Shown: in pieces, positions 29,001-38,029 of the stretch
Layout: the number at the start of each line of letters is the position of its first letter
Numbering within the stretch: the stretch's first letter is position 1
Assembly (NCBI GenBank): GCA_009695205.1
Contig: SIBK01000022.1
Location: forward strand, 1 to 57,606
DNA from: Pedosphaera sp.
GTDB taxonomy: Bacteria > Verrucomicrobiota > Verrucomicrobiia > Limisphaerales > UBA9464
Reading direction: 5' to 3'
Length of the DNA stretch: 57,606 bases
Program-made: the position numbers and the translations under genes
The notes under the pieces: generated by a model
Seen by the model: only the letters and a program-made list of their open reading frames with translations
The model's database searches: none
What the model was told of the DNA's origin: nothing

Positions 29001-29304
29001 CGCCCCGACCGGGTCCCGGAGGATTTCCCCGGCGGCGAGGGTAGGTCAGTCCTTCCACCACCCAAAGGCGTCCGCGGTCATCTTCGCAGAAGGCAATGGG
29101 ATTTTTCAGCTCAGGCTCGGCAGCAAACGGATGCATGCGAAAGCCCGACGGCAGTGTGGCCTTCGCACATGCTTCCTCCGCAGTGAGTCCCGCAAACGGA
29201 ACGACATCCGCGGCGGGCGCATCGGCGGCGATCCGATGGCAGGTCAGGACCCAAGACACGATAAGGGCGCATTGGGTGCGAGAGACTGAGATAGGCGGGA
29301 ACAT
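26068..29304 (-). CDS. PVC-type membrane-bound dehydrogenase / heme-binding CxxCH protein
   Basis: The protein is 1078 residues from the Met at 29304, which begins a plausible signal peptide (MFPPISVSRTQCALIVSWVL). The first 430 or so residues form a PQQ-dehydrogenase-like beta-propeller (DDRGRLWVVEGLTYPRR, DRILVFEDTDGDHKADRTT, ADAHETLNTFTWGPDGWLYG, DPDGSVFVIDWYDRNQCH). A HEAT-like helical region follows. Near residue 950 the cytochrome c site YNRSCAPCHRLF begins the putative heme-binding domain, ending EMRDLIYYLGRPGQV. These giant periplasmic proteins are a hallmark of Planctomycetes and Verrucomicrobia and are thought to oxidise sugars or polymers. The substrate is unknown. An upstream start at 29358 is possible. 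Confidence 0.88.
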   Translation of the reverse strand: MFPPISVSRTQCALIVSWVLTCHRIAADAPAADVVPFAGLTAEEACAKATLPSGFRMHPFAAEPELKNPIAFCEDDRGRLWVVEGLTYPRRRGNPPGPGRGVGDQQKDIFNGADRILVFEDTDGDHKADRTTVFMENLNLVSGIQYGFGGIWVGAAPYLLFIPVTEGDSPKPAGVPQIVLDGWDYKADAHETLNTFTWGPDGWLYGCHGVFCPSHVGKPGAPEKDRQWMDAGVWRFHPTRHQFEVFAEGTSNPWGVDFDAYGQCWIEACVIPHLWHMIQGGRYERQGGEHFTVGPGETLRNEEYRETRNRKPRFPFVFEDIKTVADHTHYAGSGGPHAGNGRSDSAGGGHAHAGMLCYLGLSWPEEFQGRLLMGNIHGQRLNMDIPETVGSGYVGRHGPDFLMFNDSWSQTLNQRLDPDGSVFVIDWYDRNQCHHNREDGHDRSNGRIYKVVYNNQAVTPLDLQKSSDSELVTLATSPNTWLSRHAQRLLQERIGRAGEQLPMPDGIPASLAPWMRPVLTARQTPALDGLKSTLLNATDTTVRLRALWTRHVTGALRLEELGQLVRDPDAWIRSWAIHLFCENAFLYFGESGQALREVGDRSLDDLTRIAREDSSPIVRRHIASGLQRLPVEDRWRPMIELVQHAEDASDHNLPLLYWYAAEGCVVSNPERAMDLLRASRIPQIREFIARRLALLSLAYKVSGESMQRLSQFLGETPDETIQFDVVRGIKRALEGRTNAPMPAGWSTLEPKLARAKNVQLRSAAELTSLKFGSETARQTIRRSVVDESIPLQTRATAFEALRGVRDPEVPTLLVRLLADPGLRGAAIRGLAAFQIEETPKLLIEGYNSYTAIERRDALNTLASRVSFARPLVGAVASTKIPKTDLTADLVRQMRSLKNPELSAQLDTLWGVMRETSTDMRQEVEHLKRQYWAGGSQPGDAPRGRVVYNRSCAPCHRLFDTGGDVGPDITGANRTDLDYLLETIVFPNAVIPNEYRVSTVELKDGRVVTGIVKSQEATSLVIQTANERITLQRSEVIRNELSETSMMPEGSLASISQQEMRDLIYYLGRPGQVPLPTTK

Positions 29305-29377
29305 TCCACATTCTCGGCTGTAAGGCGGGGTAGGGGAAGGAGATTGTTTCGCAGCCAAACCCGGTTAGGCTGATCTC

Positions 29378-30604
29378 ATGGCAGAGACTGTGTGCATGGA
29401 CGATATTGAGCAAAAGGTATGGGATGGCTTGCGGATCGGGCCCTCCGAAGCCCGGGCGCTTTGGAATCTGCCGCTCGAAGAGTTGGGGGCGTTGGCAGAT
29501 CGCCGCCGTCAGTTGGCGAGAGCCAGAGCCTACGGCGGCCGAGGGAATGATGTGGTCACCTACATCGTGGATCGCAACGTGAACTACACGAACGTGTGCA
29601 ATGTGTACTGCAAATTCTGCGCATTCTGGCGCACCGAAAAAGACGACGACAGCTATGTCATTACTCTGGCTGAGATGGACCGCAAGATTGAGGAGACGCT
29701 GGCGCTGGGTGGTACTCAAATCTTGATGCAAGGGGGACATCATCCCAAACTTTCCAAGCAATGGTACCTCGACCTCTTGTCGCATATACGGGACCGGTAT
29801 CCGCAGATCAATATTCACGGATTTAGCCCGAGCGAATTCATCCATTTCCAGGAAACATTTCAGGAGCCCGTGGAACAGATCATTGGCGACTTCGTCAAGG
29901 CTGGACTTGGGTCGATCCCGGGAGGCGGCGGGGAAATTTTAGTGGACCGTGTGCGTCGCCGCATTGCTCCATTGAAGGCGAACACCGCAGAATGGATGGG
30001 CGTGATGGATGTGGCTCACCGGATGGGACTGGCAAGCACGGCCACGATGATGTTTGGGCACGTCGAGACCCTCGAGGAGCGGATTGAGCATCTCGACGTG
30101 GTGCGAGCACAGCAGGACATTTCACTTGCGCGACTGGGACATTCGGCAAATCGCCCGACCGGAGTGATTTCAGACGTTGGCATTCCGGGCAATCCCGAGG
30201 AACCGGACGGGACGAAGCGTGGGGGCGCCTTCACCGCCTTCATCGCCTGGACGTTTCAGGCAGAGAACACGGTGCTCAAGGCGCCAACGGTTGGCGCTCA
30301 CGAGTACCTGCGGACGCAAGCACTCAGCCGGATCTATTTGGACAACATCCCCAATATTCAAAGTTCCTGGGTGACCCAGGGGCAGGAAGTGGGACAGGTC
30401 GCCCTGAAATTTGGAGCCAACGACCTCGGCAGTATCATGATCGAGGAAAACGTGGTCAGCAGTGCCGGAACGACGTTCCGTATGGGGGTGGCTGATATGA
30501 AGCGCCTCATCACGGACCTGGGATACGAGTCCCGTCAGCGAGATAACTGGTACCGGCTTTGCCAGCGGGACGGAGATCATCCTGCTGCTCTTACGACGAC
30601 GTAG
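29378..30604 (+). CDS. mqnC: cyclic dehypoxanthinyl futalosine synthase (radical SAM)
   Basis: MqnC catalyses the radical SAM cyclisation of dehypoxanthine futalosine in the futalosine route to menaquinone. The 4Fe-4S cluster cysteines are in NVCNVYCKFCAFWR (CxxxCxxC, around residue 70-80), with YIVDRNVNYTN before it and GGTQILMQGGHHP, YPQINIHGFSPSE and GLGSIPGGGGEILVD after it. The C-terminal KFGANDLGSIMIEENVVS is also typical. At 408 residues it is longer than usual because of an in-frame insertion between VRAQQD and AFTAFIAWTFQ (30118-30228). The 3' end overlaps the convergent tyrS end by 28 bases. Other mqn genes are not in the window. Confidence 0.92.
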   Translation: MAETVCMDDIEQKVWDGLRIGPSEARALWNLPLEELGALADRRRQLARARAYGGRGNDVVTYIVDRNVNYTNVCNVYCKFCAFWRTEKDDDSYVITLAEMDRKIEETLALGGTQILMQGGHHPKLSKQWYLDLLSHIRDRYPQINIHGFSPSEFIHFQETFQEPVEQIIGDFVKAGLGSIPGGGGEILVDRVRRRIAPLKANTAEWMGVMDVAHRMGLASTATMMFGHVETLEERIEHLDVVRAQQDISLARLGHSANRPTGVISDVGIPGNPEEPDGTKRGGAFTAFIAWTFQAENTVLKAPTVGAHEYLRTQALSRIYLDNIPNIQSSWVTQGQEVGQVALKFGANDLGSIMIEENVVSSAGTTFRMGVADMKRLITDLGYESRQRDNWYRLCQRDGDHPAALTTT

Positions 30605-31863
30605 TTTCGTTTGCCTTTGCGAAGCAGTAAATGACGAGTGTGCAGTAAATCGGCGGCCGTGACCCCTCGGCTCACTTCCTCCACCCGCAGGTTGTTTAGG
30701 TAGATACCCCCGCCTTCAACATCCTTGCGAGCCTGTCCCTTGCTGGTACACAGGCCGGAATGGACCAACAACTCCGTGATGGGAATTCCCGGTGCCGCGA
30801 GCCGGATCGTTTCAAGGTCGCGGGTGGGCACTTCTCCCACGATCTCGTTGAAGGTAGATTCCGCAACGCCCGCCAAATCTCCGCCAAATAGAATTTCGCT
30901 CGCCCGAATTGCCTCCTGTGTGGCAGGTCCTCCATGGAGGAGCTCGGTGACAGCAACCGCGAGTGCTCGGTGAGCGGATCGTCCGCCTGGATTCGCGGTA
31001 TGTTCCTCTTCCAAGTCCGCGATTTCTTTGGCGCTGAGAAACGTGAAATATTTGAGATAACGAATCACGTCCCGATCATCGGTGTTGATCCAAAACTGAT
31101 AGAAACGATACACGCTAGTCCGCCGCGGACTCAGCCAGACGGTACCGGACTCGGTCTTCCCGAACTTGGTTCCGTCGGCCTTGGTGATTAGCGGTAGAGT
31201 AAGTCCGAAAGCGGGTCGGCCAAGTTTCTTGCGGATGAGATCAATGCCGGCGGTGATGTTGCCCCATTGATCGGATCCGCCGATCTGTAAGTCGCAGTTC
31301 TGTTGACGGGCGAGTTCGTAGAAGTCAAATGCTTGCAGGAGCATGTAGCTGAATTCGGTGTAGCTGATGCCCACCTCGCGATCCTCCATTCGGGCTCGGA
31401 CACTTTCCTTGGCGACCATCTGGTTGACGGTGAAGTGCTTTCCGATGTTACGCAGAAAATCGAGGAACGTGACGTGCGCTGTCCATTCGGCATTGTCGAC
31501 GAGACGTGCTGGATTGGCGGTCGATTCAAAATCGAGAAGGCGCGCCAATTGAGGTCTGAGAGCCTCAAGATTGGCGGTGAGAATTTCTTGCGTGAGGAGC
31601 TGTCGTTCTTGGGACTTGCCGCTTGGATCCCCGATACTGCCGGTCGCCCCTCCGGACAGCGCGATGGGGATATGACCCGCCCGTTGGAAGCGGCGGAGGG
31701 TGAGCAGCGGAACGAGGCTGCCGACGTGGAGGGAGTCGGACGTGGGATCGAAGCCGCAGTAGAGCGTTACGGGACCCGTTGTGAGACGGCGGGTCAATTC
31801 GGGCGTGTCGGTGCAATCGGAGATCAACCCCCGCCATTGCAATTCCTCGAGAATGTTCTGCAT
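30577..31863 (-). CDS. tyrS: tyrosyl-tRNA synthetase
   Basis: A class I aminoacyl-tRNA synthetase charging tRNA-Tyr. The start at 31863 (MQNILEELQWRGLISDCTD) fits the family. The open frame extends to 31989 without likeness. The HIGH motif is the variant SLHVGSLVP, the tyrosine-specific region reads QIGGSDQWGNITAGIDLI and the KMSKS motif is KFGKTESGT. The C-terminal S4 RNA-binding domain begins around ITELLVHSGLCTSKGQARKD. The 428-residue length is normal. No T-box leader was seen. Confidence 0.96.
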   Translation of the reverse strand: MQNILEELQWRGLISDCTDTPELTRRLTTGPVTLYCGFDPTSDSLHVGSLVPLLTLRRFQRAGHIPIALSGGATGSIGDPSGKSQERQLLTQEILTANLEALRPQLARLLDFESTANPARLVDNAEWTAHVTFLDFLRNIGKHFTVNQMVAKESVRARMEDREVGISYTEFSYMLLQAFDFYELARQQNCDLQIGGSDQWGNITAGIDLIRKKLGRPAFGLTLPLITKADGTKFGKTESGTVWLSPRRTSVYRFYQFWINTDDRDVIRYLKYFTFLSAKEIADLEEEHTANPGGRSAHRALAVAVTELLHGGPATQEAIRASEILFGGDLAGVAESTFNEIVGEVPTRDLETIRLAAPGIPITELLVHSGLCTSKGQARKDVEGGGIYLNNLRVEEVSRGVTAADLLHTRHLLLRKGKRNYVVVRAAG

Positions 31864-32015
31864 GGACGTACGGTAGGGAGAGTGGGCTCCAAGAAAACTG
31901 AAATGCGTCGGGGAATTTGAGAGTCGACCCGAAACGTAGGTAACCAAACCACCCATGCGGCAGAAGATCGCCGCGCTGGCATTCCTCATCGGATACTTCC
32001 ATCCTGGCTCCTTTC

Positions 32016-32774
32016 ATGGAAGAGATACTGACCGCCGGGTTGTTGTTCGGAGTAGGCCTCACGGCCGGTTTTGTGGATGCCATCGCGGGCGGCGGCGGAT
32101 TGATCACCGTGCCTGCACTTCTTTGGGCCGGTCTGCCGCCAGCGGTCGCGTTGGGGACCAACAAACTGCAGTCATCGTGTGGCACGACGGTCGCTGTTTG
32201 GAATTATTCCCGGGCAGGACTGATCGCGTGGAGAAGGCTTCTCCTTCCGCTTGTCTTGGCATTCCTATCGGCGATGGCGGGTAGTTGGGCGGTGTCACTC
32301 GTGCCACGGGATTTGCTTCGACGCTGCCTTCCCATTCTACTGGGGTGTGTCGCTGTCTACACCTGGCGACAGCCTTCCTTAGGCCGTGTGGCTCGGCCGG
32401 CGTGGGGATCGTGGACCTTGGGACTCCCGGTGGCGGCTGTGGCGCTCGGGTTTTACGACGGCTTCCTGGGGCCTGGAACTGGATCCTTCTGGACCCTCGT
32501 GTTGGTCGTGGGATTCGGGCTGGAACTTTCATCAGCAACGGGGACCACCAAGGCACTCAATCTCGCCAGCAACTTGGGTTCTCTCATCTTGTTTGCATCG
32601 AGAGGATTGATCGATATCCGGTTTGGATTCATGATGGCCGCCGGCCAGCTTGTTGGTGCCAGACTGGGCTCGGGTCTCGTAATCCGACGGGGCGCCGATC
32701 TCATCCGACCGGTATTTCTCACCGTTGTGATAGCGCTGACGGCGAAGCTGCTTTGGGATGTCTTGGGTCACTGA
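32016..32774 (+). CDS. TSUP family permease (TauE/SafE)
   Basis: The 252-residue inner membrane protein has about eight helices and the two TauE/SafE signature regions. The first is GFVDAIAGGGGLITVPALL followed by LGTNKLQSSCGTTVAVWNY. The second is GFYDGFLGPGTGSFWTLVLV followed by ATGTTKALNLASNLGSL. Members export or import sulfite, sulfoacetate, organosulfonates or related anions. The substrate is not evident from neighbours (tyrS upstream divergent, rsmH downstream convergent). Confidence 0.88.
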   Translation: MEEILTAGLLFGVGLTAGFVDAIAGGGGLITVPALLWAGLPPAVALGTNKLQSSCGTTVAVWNYSRAGLIAWRRLLLPLVLAFLSAMAGSWAVSLVPRDLLRRCLPILLGCVAVYTWRQPSLGRVARPAWGSWTLGLPVAAVALGFYDGFLGPGTGSFWTLVLVVGFGLELSSATGTTKALNLASNLGSLILFASRGLIDIRFGFMMAAGQLVGARLGSGLVIRRGADLIRPVFLTVVIALTAKLLWDVLGH

Positions 32775-32861
32775 ACACAGACCTGAAGGACGTCGCGCAG
32801 CTCAGAGTGTCGTTGAAGTTCAAGCTGTGGGCGTCGGTTTCTTTCTGTGCTTGGATTCAGA

Positions 32862-33995
32862 TTAACTGGGAGGACTCGAGGACGCGTCCCCTGAAATGCA
32901 CCCCGAGACGGCACGGCGGGCCCAACGCAGTTTCGCCGGTGATGATCGCGGATTATCCTGACGTTCCTCGGCAGATGGCCGGAGGACAGCTGTGGAAATT
33001 TCGGAATATATCCCTTCGCGCATCCCCCCTTCAAACGCCCTTTTTACCCGCCGATCTTCGCCGGAATGAAAGGTCAGCACGACGAAGCGTCCGCCGGGAT
33101 TGAGGCATGCTGGAATTTGGCGCAGCAGGGAATCGAGAGCTGAGAACTCGTCATTCACGGCGATGCGAATGGCCTGAAATACGCGGCGCAGAGTCATCTC
33201 CACGTCGTTCCGCGCCGCGTTGGGCAATGAGGAGCGGATTGCGTCGGCGAGCTGACGGGTCGTCGAAAACCGTTGGCCTGCCAGTTGCGGCGCGAGGAGT
33301 TGCGCACGTGCTTCATCCGCATTCTTCAAGAGCAGTCCAGCGAGTTGCTCCGGTCGGATTTTTTCCAGCCAAACGGATGCGGGTTGACCTCGATTTGGGT
33401 TCATGCGCATGTCGAGAGGCCCGTCGTGCTTCACCGAAAAACCACGCGAAGGATCATCAAGCTGCATCGACGAAACTCCGAGATCGGCGAGGATCGCGTC
33501 GGCGCCAGGCAAACTACATTCGACCAGAATGGCAGGCAATCCCGCGAAGTTGCTGCGATAGACCGAAAAGGTATCAGGACCAAAACCGCCCGCCCGAAGC
33601 CTCGCCTCGGTTTTGGGAAGTTCGATGGAATCAGCATCCAGTCCGATGAGCCGTCCCCCGGGTTGAATCCTGGGAAGAATTTCAGCCGAGTGCCCGCCGT
33701 AGCCGAGGGTGCAGTCCACGACTACAGATCCAGGAGTTGGTTTCAAAATTTCCAAGATTTCGGAAACCAGAATGGGCCGATGCGTGCCCGCCGGAGTTTT
33801 GCCGGAGGCCAGGACCTTGCGAAACGTCTCCTCGTCGCGGGCAGGATCGAGCTCCTTGTATTTCTCTTCGAAACGGCGCGGATACTTTCCGGAATAGCGC
33901 GGACGGCGCCGATGAGGCGGCGCGGACGTGGCACGGGCGGCAGGAGAATCCGCTGCTGGCAGAGGTGTCGGTGAGTTCGCAGGTTCGGGATCCAT
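32862..33995 (-). CDS. rsmH: 16S rRNA (cytosine(1402)-N(4))-methyltransferase
   Basis: RsmH methylates C1402 in the ribosomal P site. Sequence marks are HRPILVSEILEIL, the SAM-binding DCTLGYGGHSAEILPRI, DLGVSSMQLDDPSRGFS with GPLDMRM, and GGRFVVLTFHSGEDRRVKRA. The start at 33995 leaves a Pro/Ala/Arg-rich N-terminal extension of about 70 residues (APPHRRRPRYSGKYPRRF). The frame continues to 34145 but that would overlap trmO. RsmH usually opens the mra/division cluster. Here ftsL, ftsI and mur genes are absent, so the gene is detached from that context. Confidence 0.93.
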   Translation of the reverse strand: MDPEPANSPTPLPAADSPAARATSAPPHRRRPRYSGKYPRRFEEKYKELDPARDEETFRKVLASGKTPAGTHRPILVSEILEILKPTPGSVVVDCTLGYGGHSAEILPRIQPGGRLIGLDADSIELPKTEARLRAGGFGPDTFSVYRSNFAGLPAILVECSLPGADAILADLGVSSMQLDDPSRGFSVKHDGPLDMRMNPNRGQPASVWLEKIRPEQLAGLLLKNADEARAQLLAPQLAGQRFSTTRQLADAIRSSLPNAARNDVEMTLRRVFQAIRIAVNDEFSALDSLLRQIPACLNPGGRFVVLTFHSGEDRRVKRAFEGGMREGIYSEISTAVLRPSAEERQDNPRSSPAKLRWARRAVSGCISGDASSSPPS

Positions 33996-34114
33996 TCGAG
34001 AGGTATGACTAGCAACGTGGACCCTGTCGCGAATCCGGCCGGAGGGGAAGGCTCCATTTGTTTCATACCGTTGATCCCGAGCATGGGATGTGGGACGCTT
34101 GCAAATCGAACACA

Positions 34115-34936
34115 ATGGGAGCCTCCGAACAGCGGTCGTTGACACTTCATCCGATTGGATTCATCCGCTCGCAGAAGCAGGTGAAATTTCAGGCGCTGCA
34201 TCAACCTGTGGAAACCCAGTCGGAGCGAAATGTGCTCGAACTGCTACCGGATAATCGCCATCAGGTGGCTCTCCAGGATCTGGCGGGGTTTTCTCGCGTT
34301 TGGCTGCTCTGGTGGTTTCATCGTAACTCGTCCTGGCGGCCGCTCGTGCTGCCACCGCGCGGTCCGGCTCGACGCCGTGGGGTGTTCGCCACCCGCTCTC
34401 CACACCGGCCGAATCCACTCGGCCTTACTCCGGTTCAACTGATCGCGGTTGAACGGCGGCGACTCATCTTGGGCCCCTGTGATCTCGTGGACGGCACACC
34501 GATCTTCGACATCAAGCCGTACATCCCTGCCTTCGATTCCTTCCCCGATGAGCGCGCCGGATGGCTGGATGACGTCGCGGCAGGCTTGGAGACGGCACCA
34601 GAATTCGTCGTTCAATTTTCACCGGCCGCCCTGATTCAAGCCGAATGGTTGCTCACCCACTGGCAGATCGATTTTAGGTCGCGCCTGATTGAGCTGCTTG
34701 CACGCGATCCAACGCCGCACCGTTCGCGCCGCATCCGGCGTCGCGGCGATTCACTCTTCGTGATCGGATGCGGCGCATGGCGCGCGTTTTTTTGCGTGCT
34801 CGGAAAAACCGTGGATGTGCAATCCCTGGACGCGGCGTATCCGCTCCGATTTCTGAACAATCTGGCGTTGGAAGAGTTGCCGGACAGAGAGGCGCAGGTG
34901 GCGTTCGTGGACCGTTTCGCCGGGTCCGCGTCCTGA
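34115..34936 (+). CDS. trmO: tRNA (N6-threonylcarbamoyladenosine(37)-N6)-methyltransferase TrmO
   Basis: TrmO methylates t6A37 in threonine tRNAs. The beta-barrel domain shows LHPIGFIRSQKQVKFQAL, FSRVWLLWWFH, the SAM/active-site stretch FATRSPHRPNPLGLTPVQL and GTPIFDIKPYIPAFD. The C-terminal half, with FSPAALIQAEWLLTHW and YPLRFLNNLALEELPDREAQ, is longer than the minimal family domain and gives 273 residues. The Met at 34115 is chosen because it lies just before the conserved region. The frame opens at 34058. It diverges from rsmH with about 119 bases between starts. Confidence 0.85.
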   Translation: MGASEQRSLTLHPIGFIRSQKQVKFQALHQPVETQSERNVLELLPDNRHQVALQDLAGFSRVWLLWWFHRNSSWRPLVLPPRGPARRRGVFATRSPHRPNPLGLTPVQLIAVERRRLILGPCDLVDGTPIFDIKPYIPAFDSFPDERAGWLDDVAAGLETAPEFVVQFSPAALIQAEWLLTHWQIDFRSRLIELLARDPTPHRSRRIRRRGDSLFVIGCGAWRAFFCVLGKTVDVQSLDAAYPLRFLNNLALEELPDREAQVAFVDRFAGSAS

Positions 34937-34985
34937 GCCGGATTTGCAATTCCCTGTCACGACAAAGCTCTCTACCATTGATCGC

Positions 34986-36224
34986 ATGCAATCGGGTCCG
35001 AAGGTATGGGTCGTAGGAGGCGGGGCGGCGGGATTCTTTGCGGCGATCACCTGTGCTGAGGCGGATTCGAATGCACGGGTGACATTGGTTGAAAAGGGGG
35101 CGCGGTTTCTGGACAAAGTACGAATTTCTGGAGGTGGACGCTGCAACGTAACTCACGCGTGTTTCGACACACGGGAGTTGACAGCCCGCTATCCGCGGGG
35201 CGAACGGGCTCTCATCGGGCCGTTCAGCAGGTTTCAACCTCAAGATACGGTGGATTGGTTCCAAAGCCGTGGGATAAAACTGAAAACGGAGGCGGATGGT
35301 CGGATGTTTCCCATCACGGACGACTCAGAGACCATTATCAACTGTCTTCAGGAAGCGGCGCGAGCCGCCGCTGTCTGCCTGAGGTCGAGTTGCGGCGTGG
35401 CAGGTGTCCGACGCTTGGAGGAAGGCGGGTTCGAAGTGTTCCTTTCGAACGGTGAGACAGCGCATTGCGATCGATTGCTGCTGGCGACGGGGGGATGCCG
35501 TGCGGCGGTCGGCGGGCAACTGGCGGTTTCGCTCGGGCACACCCTCGAGCCGCCCGTGCCATCCTTGTTCACGTTTCATGTTGAAGCGGCGTGGTTGCGA
35601 CAACTTCCCGGAGTATCCGTGCCCGAAGTTGAGGCGATCGTGCCGGGAACAACGTTGAAGGAACGGGGCCCGTTGCTAGTCACTCACTGGGGCGTCAGTG
35701 GGCCCGTGATTCTTAGATTGTCGGCCTGGGGCGCTCGCGAGTTAAGCGATCGACAGTATCGATTTCCCTTACGCATAAACTGGTTGCCCCAGTACTCGGA
35801 CGAGGGTCTCGCGGCGGAGTTTTCGGAACGACACCAGCAGCAGGGAGCACGGCAGGTCATCAATACGCCGTTCGCGCCGCTTTCGGGTAGGCTATGGGAA
35901 CAACTGGTGGTCCGAGCCGGCCTGAATTCCCTCATCCGCTGGTCCATGCTCACCCGGGTTCACCGTCAACAATTGATTCGGCAACTCACCACGACCGAAT
36001 TAGAGGTGACAGGAAAGAGTCTGAATAAGGATGAGTTTGTGACGTGTGGAGGTGTTCGGTTGAACGAGGTCAACGTTCGCACGATGGAAAGCCGACGGTG
36101 CCCGGGCCTCTATTTCGCCGGGGAACTCCTCGACATCGACGGGATTACGGGTGGATTCAACTTCCAGTCAGCCTGGACTACGGGTTGGTTGGCGGGCTGG
36201 GCGATGGCCGGTCAGCCACGGTAA
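34986..36224 (+). CDS. NAD(P)/FAD-dependent oxidoreductase, BaiN/HI0933-like
   Basis: A 412-residue flavoprotein from the ATG at 34986. The FAD dinucleotide fold is [13 protein letters not shown] at the N-terminus, followed by the family signature [14 protein letters not shown] and, near the C-terminus, [20 protein letters not shown]. This is the HI0933 or YhiN family. BaiN itself was proposed in bile acid reduction, but most members have no proven substrate. It starts 49 bases after trmO. Its end overlaps the convergent queD gene by 13 bases. Confidence 0.88.
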   Translation: MQSGPKVWVVGGGAAGFFAAITCAEADSNARVTLVEKGARFLDKVRISGGGRCNVTHACFDTRELTARYPRGERALIGPFSRFQPQDTVDWFQSRGIKLKTEADGRMFPITDDSETIINCLQEAARAAAVCLRSSCGVAGVRRLEEGGFEVFLSNGETAHCDRLLLATGGCRAAVGGQLAVSLGHTLEPPVPSLFTFHVEAAWLRQLPGVSVPEVEAIVPGTTLKERGPLLVTHWGVSGPVILRLSAWGARELSDRQYRFPLRINWLPQYSDEGLAAEFSERHQQQGARQVINTPFAPLSGRLWEQLVVRAGLNSLIRWSMLTRVHRQQLIRQLTTTELEVTGKSLNKDEFVTCGGVRLNEVNVRTMESRRCPGLYFAGELLDIDGITGGFNFQSAWTTGWLAGWAMAGQPR

Positions 36225-36574
36225 CAGCATCGTGAGGTGCAGGTTTCCGCAACGGACACCTCCGTGAGCAAGGGCAGAGTTGGCTTCAGACGATTCCATA
36301 TCCAGAGGGCAAGGTTTTCACTCGTGGGATTCTCGAGGCCGGGAATGTCGTTCAGATACCGATGATCCAAGGACTCGAACATCGAGCAGAACGCCCCTTT
36401 AAGGTCCGCGAAATCCATGACCCATCCAAACTTTGGATCCACCGGACCCTCGACGGCAATCTCGATTACAAAGCTATGACCATGCAGGCGGGCGCACTTG
36501 TGCTCCGGCGGAACGGCGGGCAGGCGGTGAGCGGCTTCGATTTGGAATGTCTTGCGGAGTTCCATAGATATCAA
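36212..36574 (-). CDS. queD: 6-carboxytetrahydropterin synthase (QueD/PTPS family)
   Basis: A 120-residue protein with the PTPS fold. Zinc-binding His residues are seen in IEAAHRLPA and [10 protein letters not shown], the catalytic Cys in [10 protein letters not shown], and [20 protein letters not shown] in the C-terminal half. QueD converts 7,8-dihydroneopterin triphosphate to 6-carboxytetrahydropterin on the way to queuosine and 7-deazapurines. No other que gene is nearby. The gene lies 33 bases after luxC on the same strand, so it may be cotranscribed with the luxE-MFS-luxC set. A Met at residue 4 is an alternative start. Confidence 0.88.
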   Translation of the reverse strand: MISMELRKTFQIEAAHRLPAVPPEHKCARLHGHSFVIEIAVEGPVDPKFGWVMDFADLKGAFCSMFESLDHRYLNDIPGLENPTSENLALWIWNRLKPTLPLLTEVSVAETCTSRCCYRG

Positions 36575-36607
36575 AATATACGGGGATATTAGAGTCGTGT
36601 TTTGGGA

Positions 36608-38029
36608 TTAGGTCTCGAAATCCGTCCAGGTAACGAGATCCCCCAGGCTGGGACGCCCATCGTGACGCCACGGAGCGGGTGGCTCTTGCATTTTTCCCAA
36701 CGGACAGATCCGAGGCACACCCCAGCGAGCCAGTTCGCGCGACAATTCCACCGCGCGGAAATCTACGGCGCCGAGCCCAAAGGTGGATACCTGATGCCGG
36801 TGCGGTTCCAAATAGCGGAGCGCGTCGGTCAGTTTGCGAACGGGTTTCACATAGATAAAGCGATTCAGACACGATGCCTGGAATAGTAAATCGGTCTCAA
36901 GTACAACCGTCCAGGCCGTCGAGTTTTCACTCTTCCAAAGCCGGACCCGTCCCGGCGCCTCAAGAAACGGACTCTCGGCGCGGAATCGCTCCCGTACTCC
37001 AACACCGGCCGCGGCGCGCATCTCATAGATGGCACGCCGCGTCGAGATCGCCGCAGACTCGTCCGGAGACAAATCCCCGCGTGGCTCCGTCGCTTCCCGT
37101 GCTTCCAGCTCCGCAGCCAGGAGTTCCGCGAATCCTTCGGGTGAGATCGCTCCATCCTCCTGGATATAGAAAACGTGCGGAGACAGGCAGCCCAATTGGT
37201 TCCACGCTGTTATATCCGCCCCGGCATTCCGAACGACTCGCTTGACGGAATACGTGGACAGCAACTCGTTGCTGACGTAAGCAAAACTAAGACGATGTCC
37301 ATACGAAACAAACCGCGTCCGCAGCGGCACACGCCGCCGAATGTGGGCCAAGGTTTCGTCGTTGCCGGTTGCGGTGACACAATCGGCTTCGTGAAACAAA
37401 ATCGCCTCCAGCCGTTCATCCCCTCCCGGCCACCGGGCAAGCTCCAGACAGGATCCCAGCTTGGGTTCGGTGTGCGCCAGGGAATGGGCAAACAAACTCG
37501 GGAGTAGCCCACCCTGCAATGGACATTTCACGAGTTGCGCGGATTTCAAGAGAATCCCGAGCACCATGCTGAAGAGAGTCGGATTGGGTAGGTTGCCCGC
37601 CGCGATGTGGGCGAGCAGGATCGGCCCGCGCGCCAACGCTGTCCGCGCACCTCGGGCCTCCGGAACCGTCGACGAGAATTCATCGAGACGTCGGCTGTCG
37701 CCGAGGTCTTGCACAACCAATGCCTCTAGGTTTTCGAACGTCAAACTGCCGAAAAACGCATCGAGTCCCCGGGCCAGCGTTGCCGCAGGAAATCCTGTCT
37801 CAGCCGGTCCATCGCGAAGCGCCCGAATTCGATATTCATTGTTCGGGTCCAGCCATTGTTCTGCCGTATACGCCACGATTTCCAGCAACGGGCGCGTACG
37901 CTGCCCCGCCAACCAATGTTCTCGATTTTGTCGCAACGCGAAGCAGGCATCCCTCAGCGTCTCCGGACCCAACGTAAGTCCGGACCCGAGATCCGCGATA
38001 AACAGATGCGGAAGGTCAGGGAGGCTCAT
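36608..38029 (-). CDS. acyl-CoA reductase, LuxC family
   Basis: From the ATG at 38029 (MSLPDLPHLFIADLGSG) the protein is 473 residues and belongs to the LuxC family of aldehyde dehydrogenase-fold reductases, which make a fatty aldehyde from an activated acyl group. The expected acyl-accepting Cys is at residue 281 in NQLGCLSPHVFYIQ. A nucleotide-binding part reads ILLAHIAAGNLPNPTLFSM. The C-terminal FIYVKPVRKLTDALRYL is also typical. The start overlaps the upstream MFS stop in ATGA (38026-38029). No luciferase genes are near, so the aldehyde would serve another purpose, perhaps lipid or metabolite synthesis. Confidence 0.85.
   Translation of the reverse strand: MSLPDLPHLFIADLGSGLTLGPETLRDACFALRQNREHWLAGQRTRPLLEIVAYTAEQWLDPNNEYRIRALRDGPAETGFPAATLARGLDAFFGSLTFENLEALVVQDLGDSRRLDEFSSTVPEARGARTALARGPILLAHIAAGNLPNPTLFSMVLGILLKSAQLVKCPLQGGLLPSLFAHSLAHTEPKLGSCLELARWPGGDERLEAILFHEADCVTATGNDETLAHIRRRVPLRTRFVSYGHRLSFAYVSNELLSTYSVKRVVRNAGADITAWNQLGCLSPHVFYIQEDGAISPEGFAELLAAELEAREATEPRGDLSPDESAAISTRRAIYEMRAAAGVGVRERFRAESPFLEAPGRVRLWKSENSTAWTVVLETDLLFQASCLNRFIYVKPVRKLTDALRYLEPHRHQVSTFGLGAVDFRAVELSRELARWGVPRICPLGKMQEPPAPWRHDGRPSLGDLVTWTDFET

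Noticed and set aside
28114..29289. A 391-codon plus-strand frame antisense to the PVC heme protein
   Set aside because: The opposite strand has clear propeller motifs. This frame has no family pattern.
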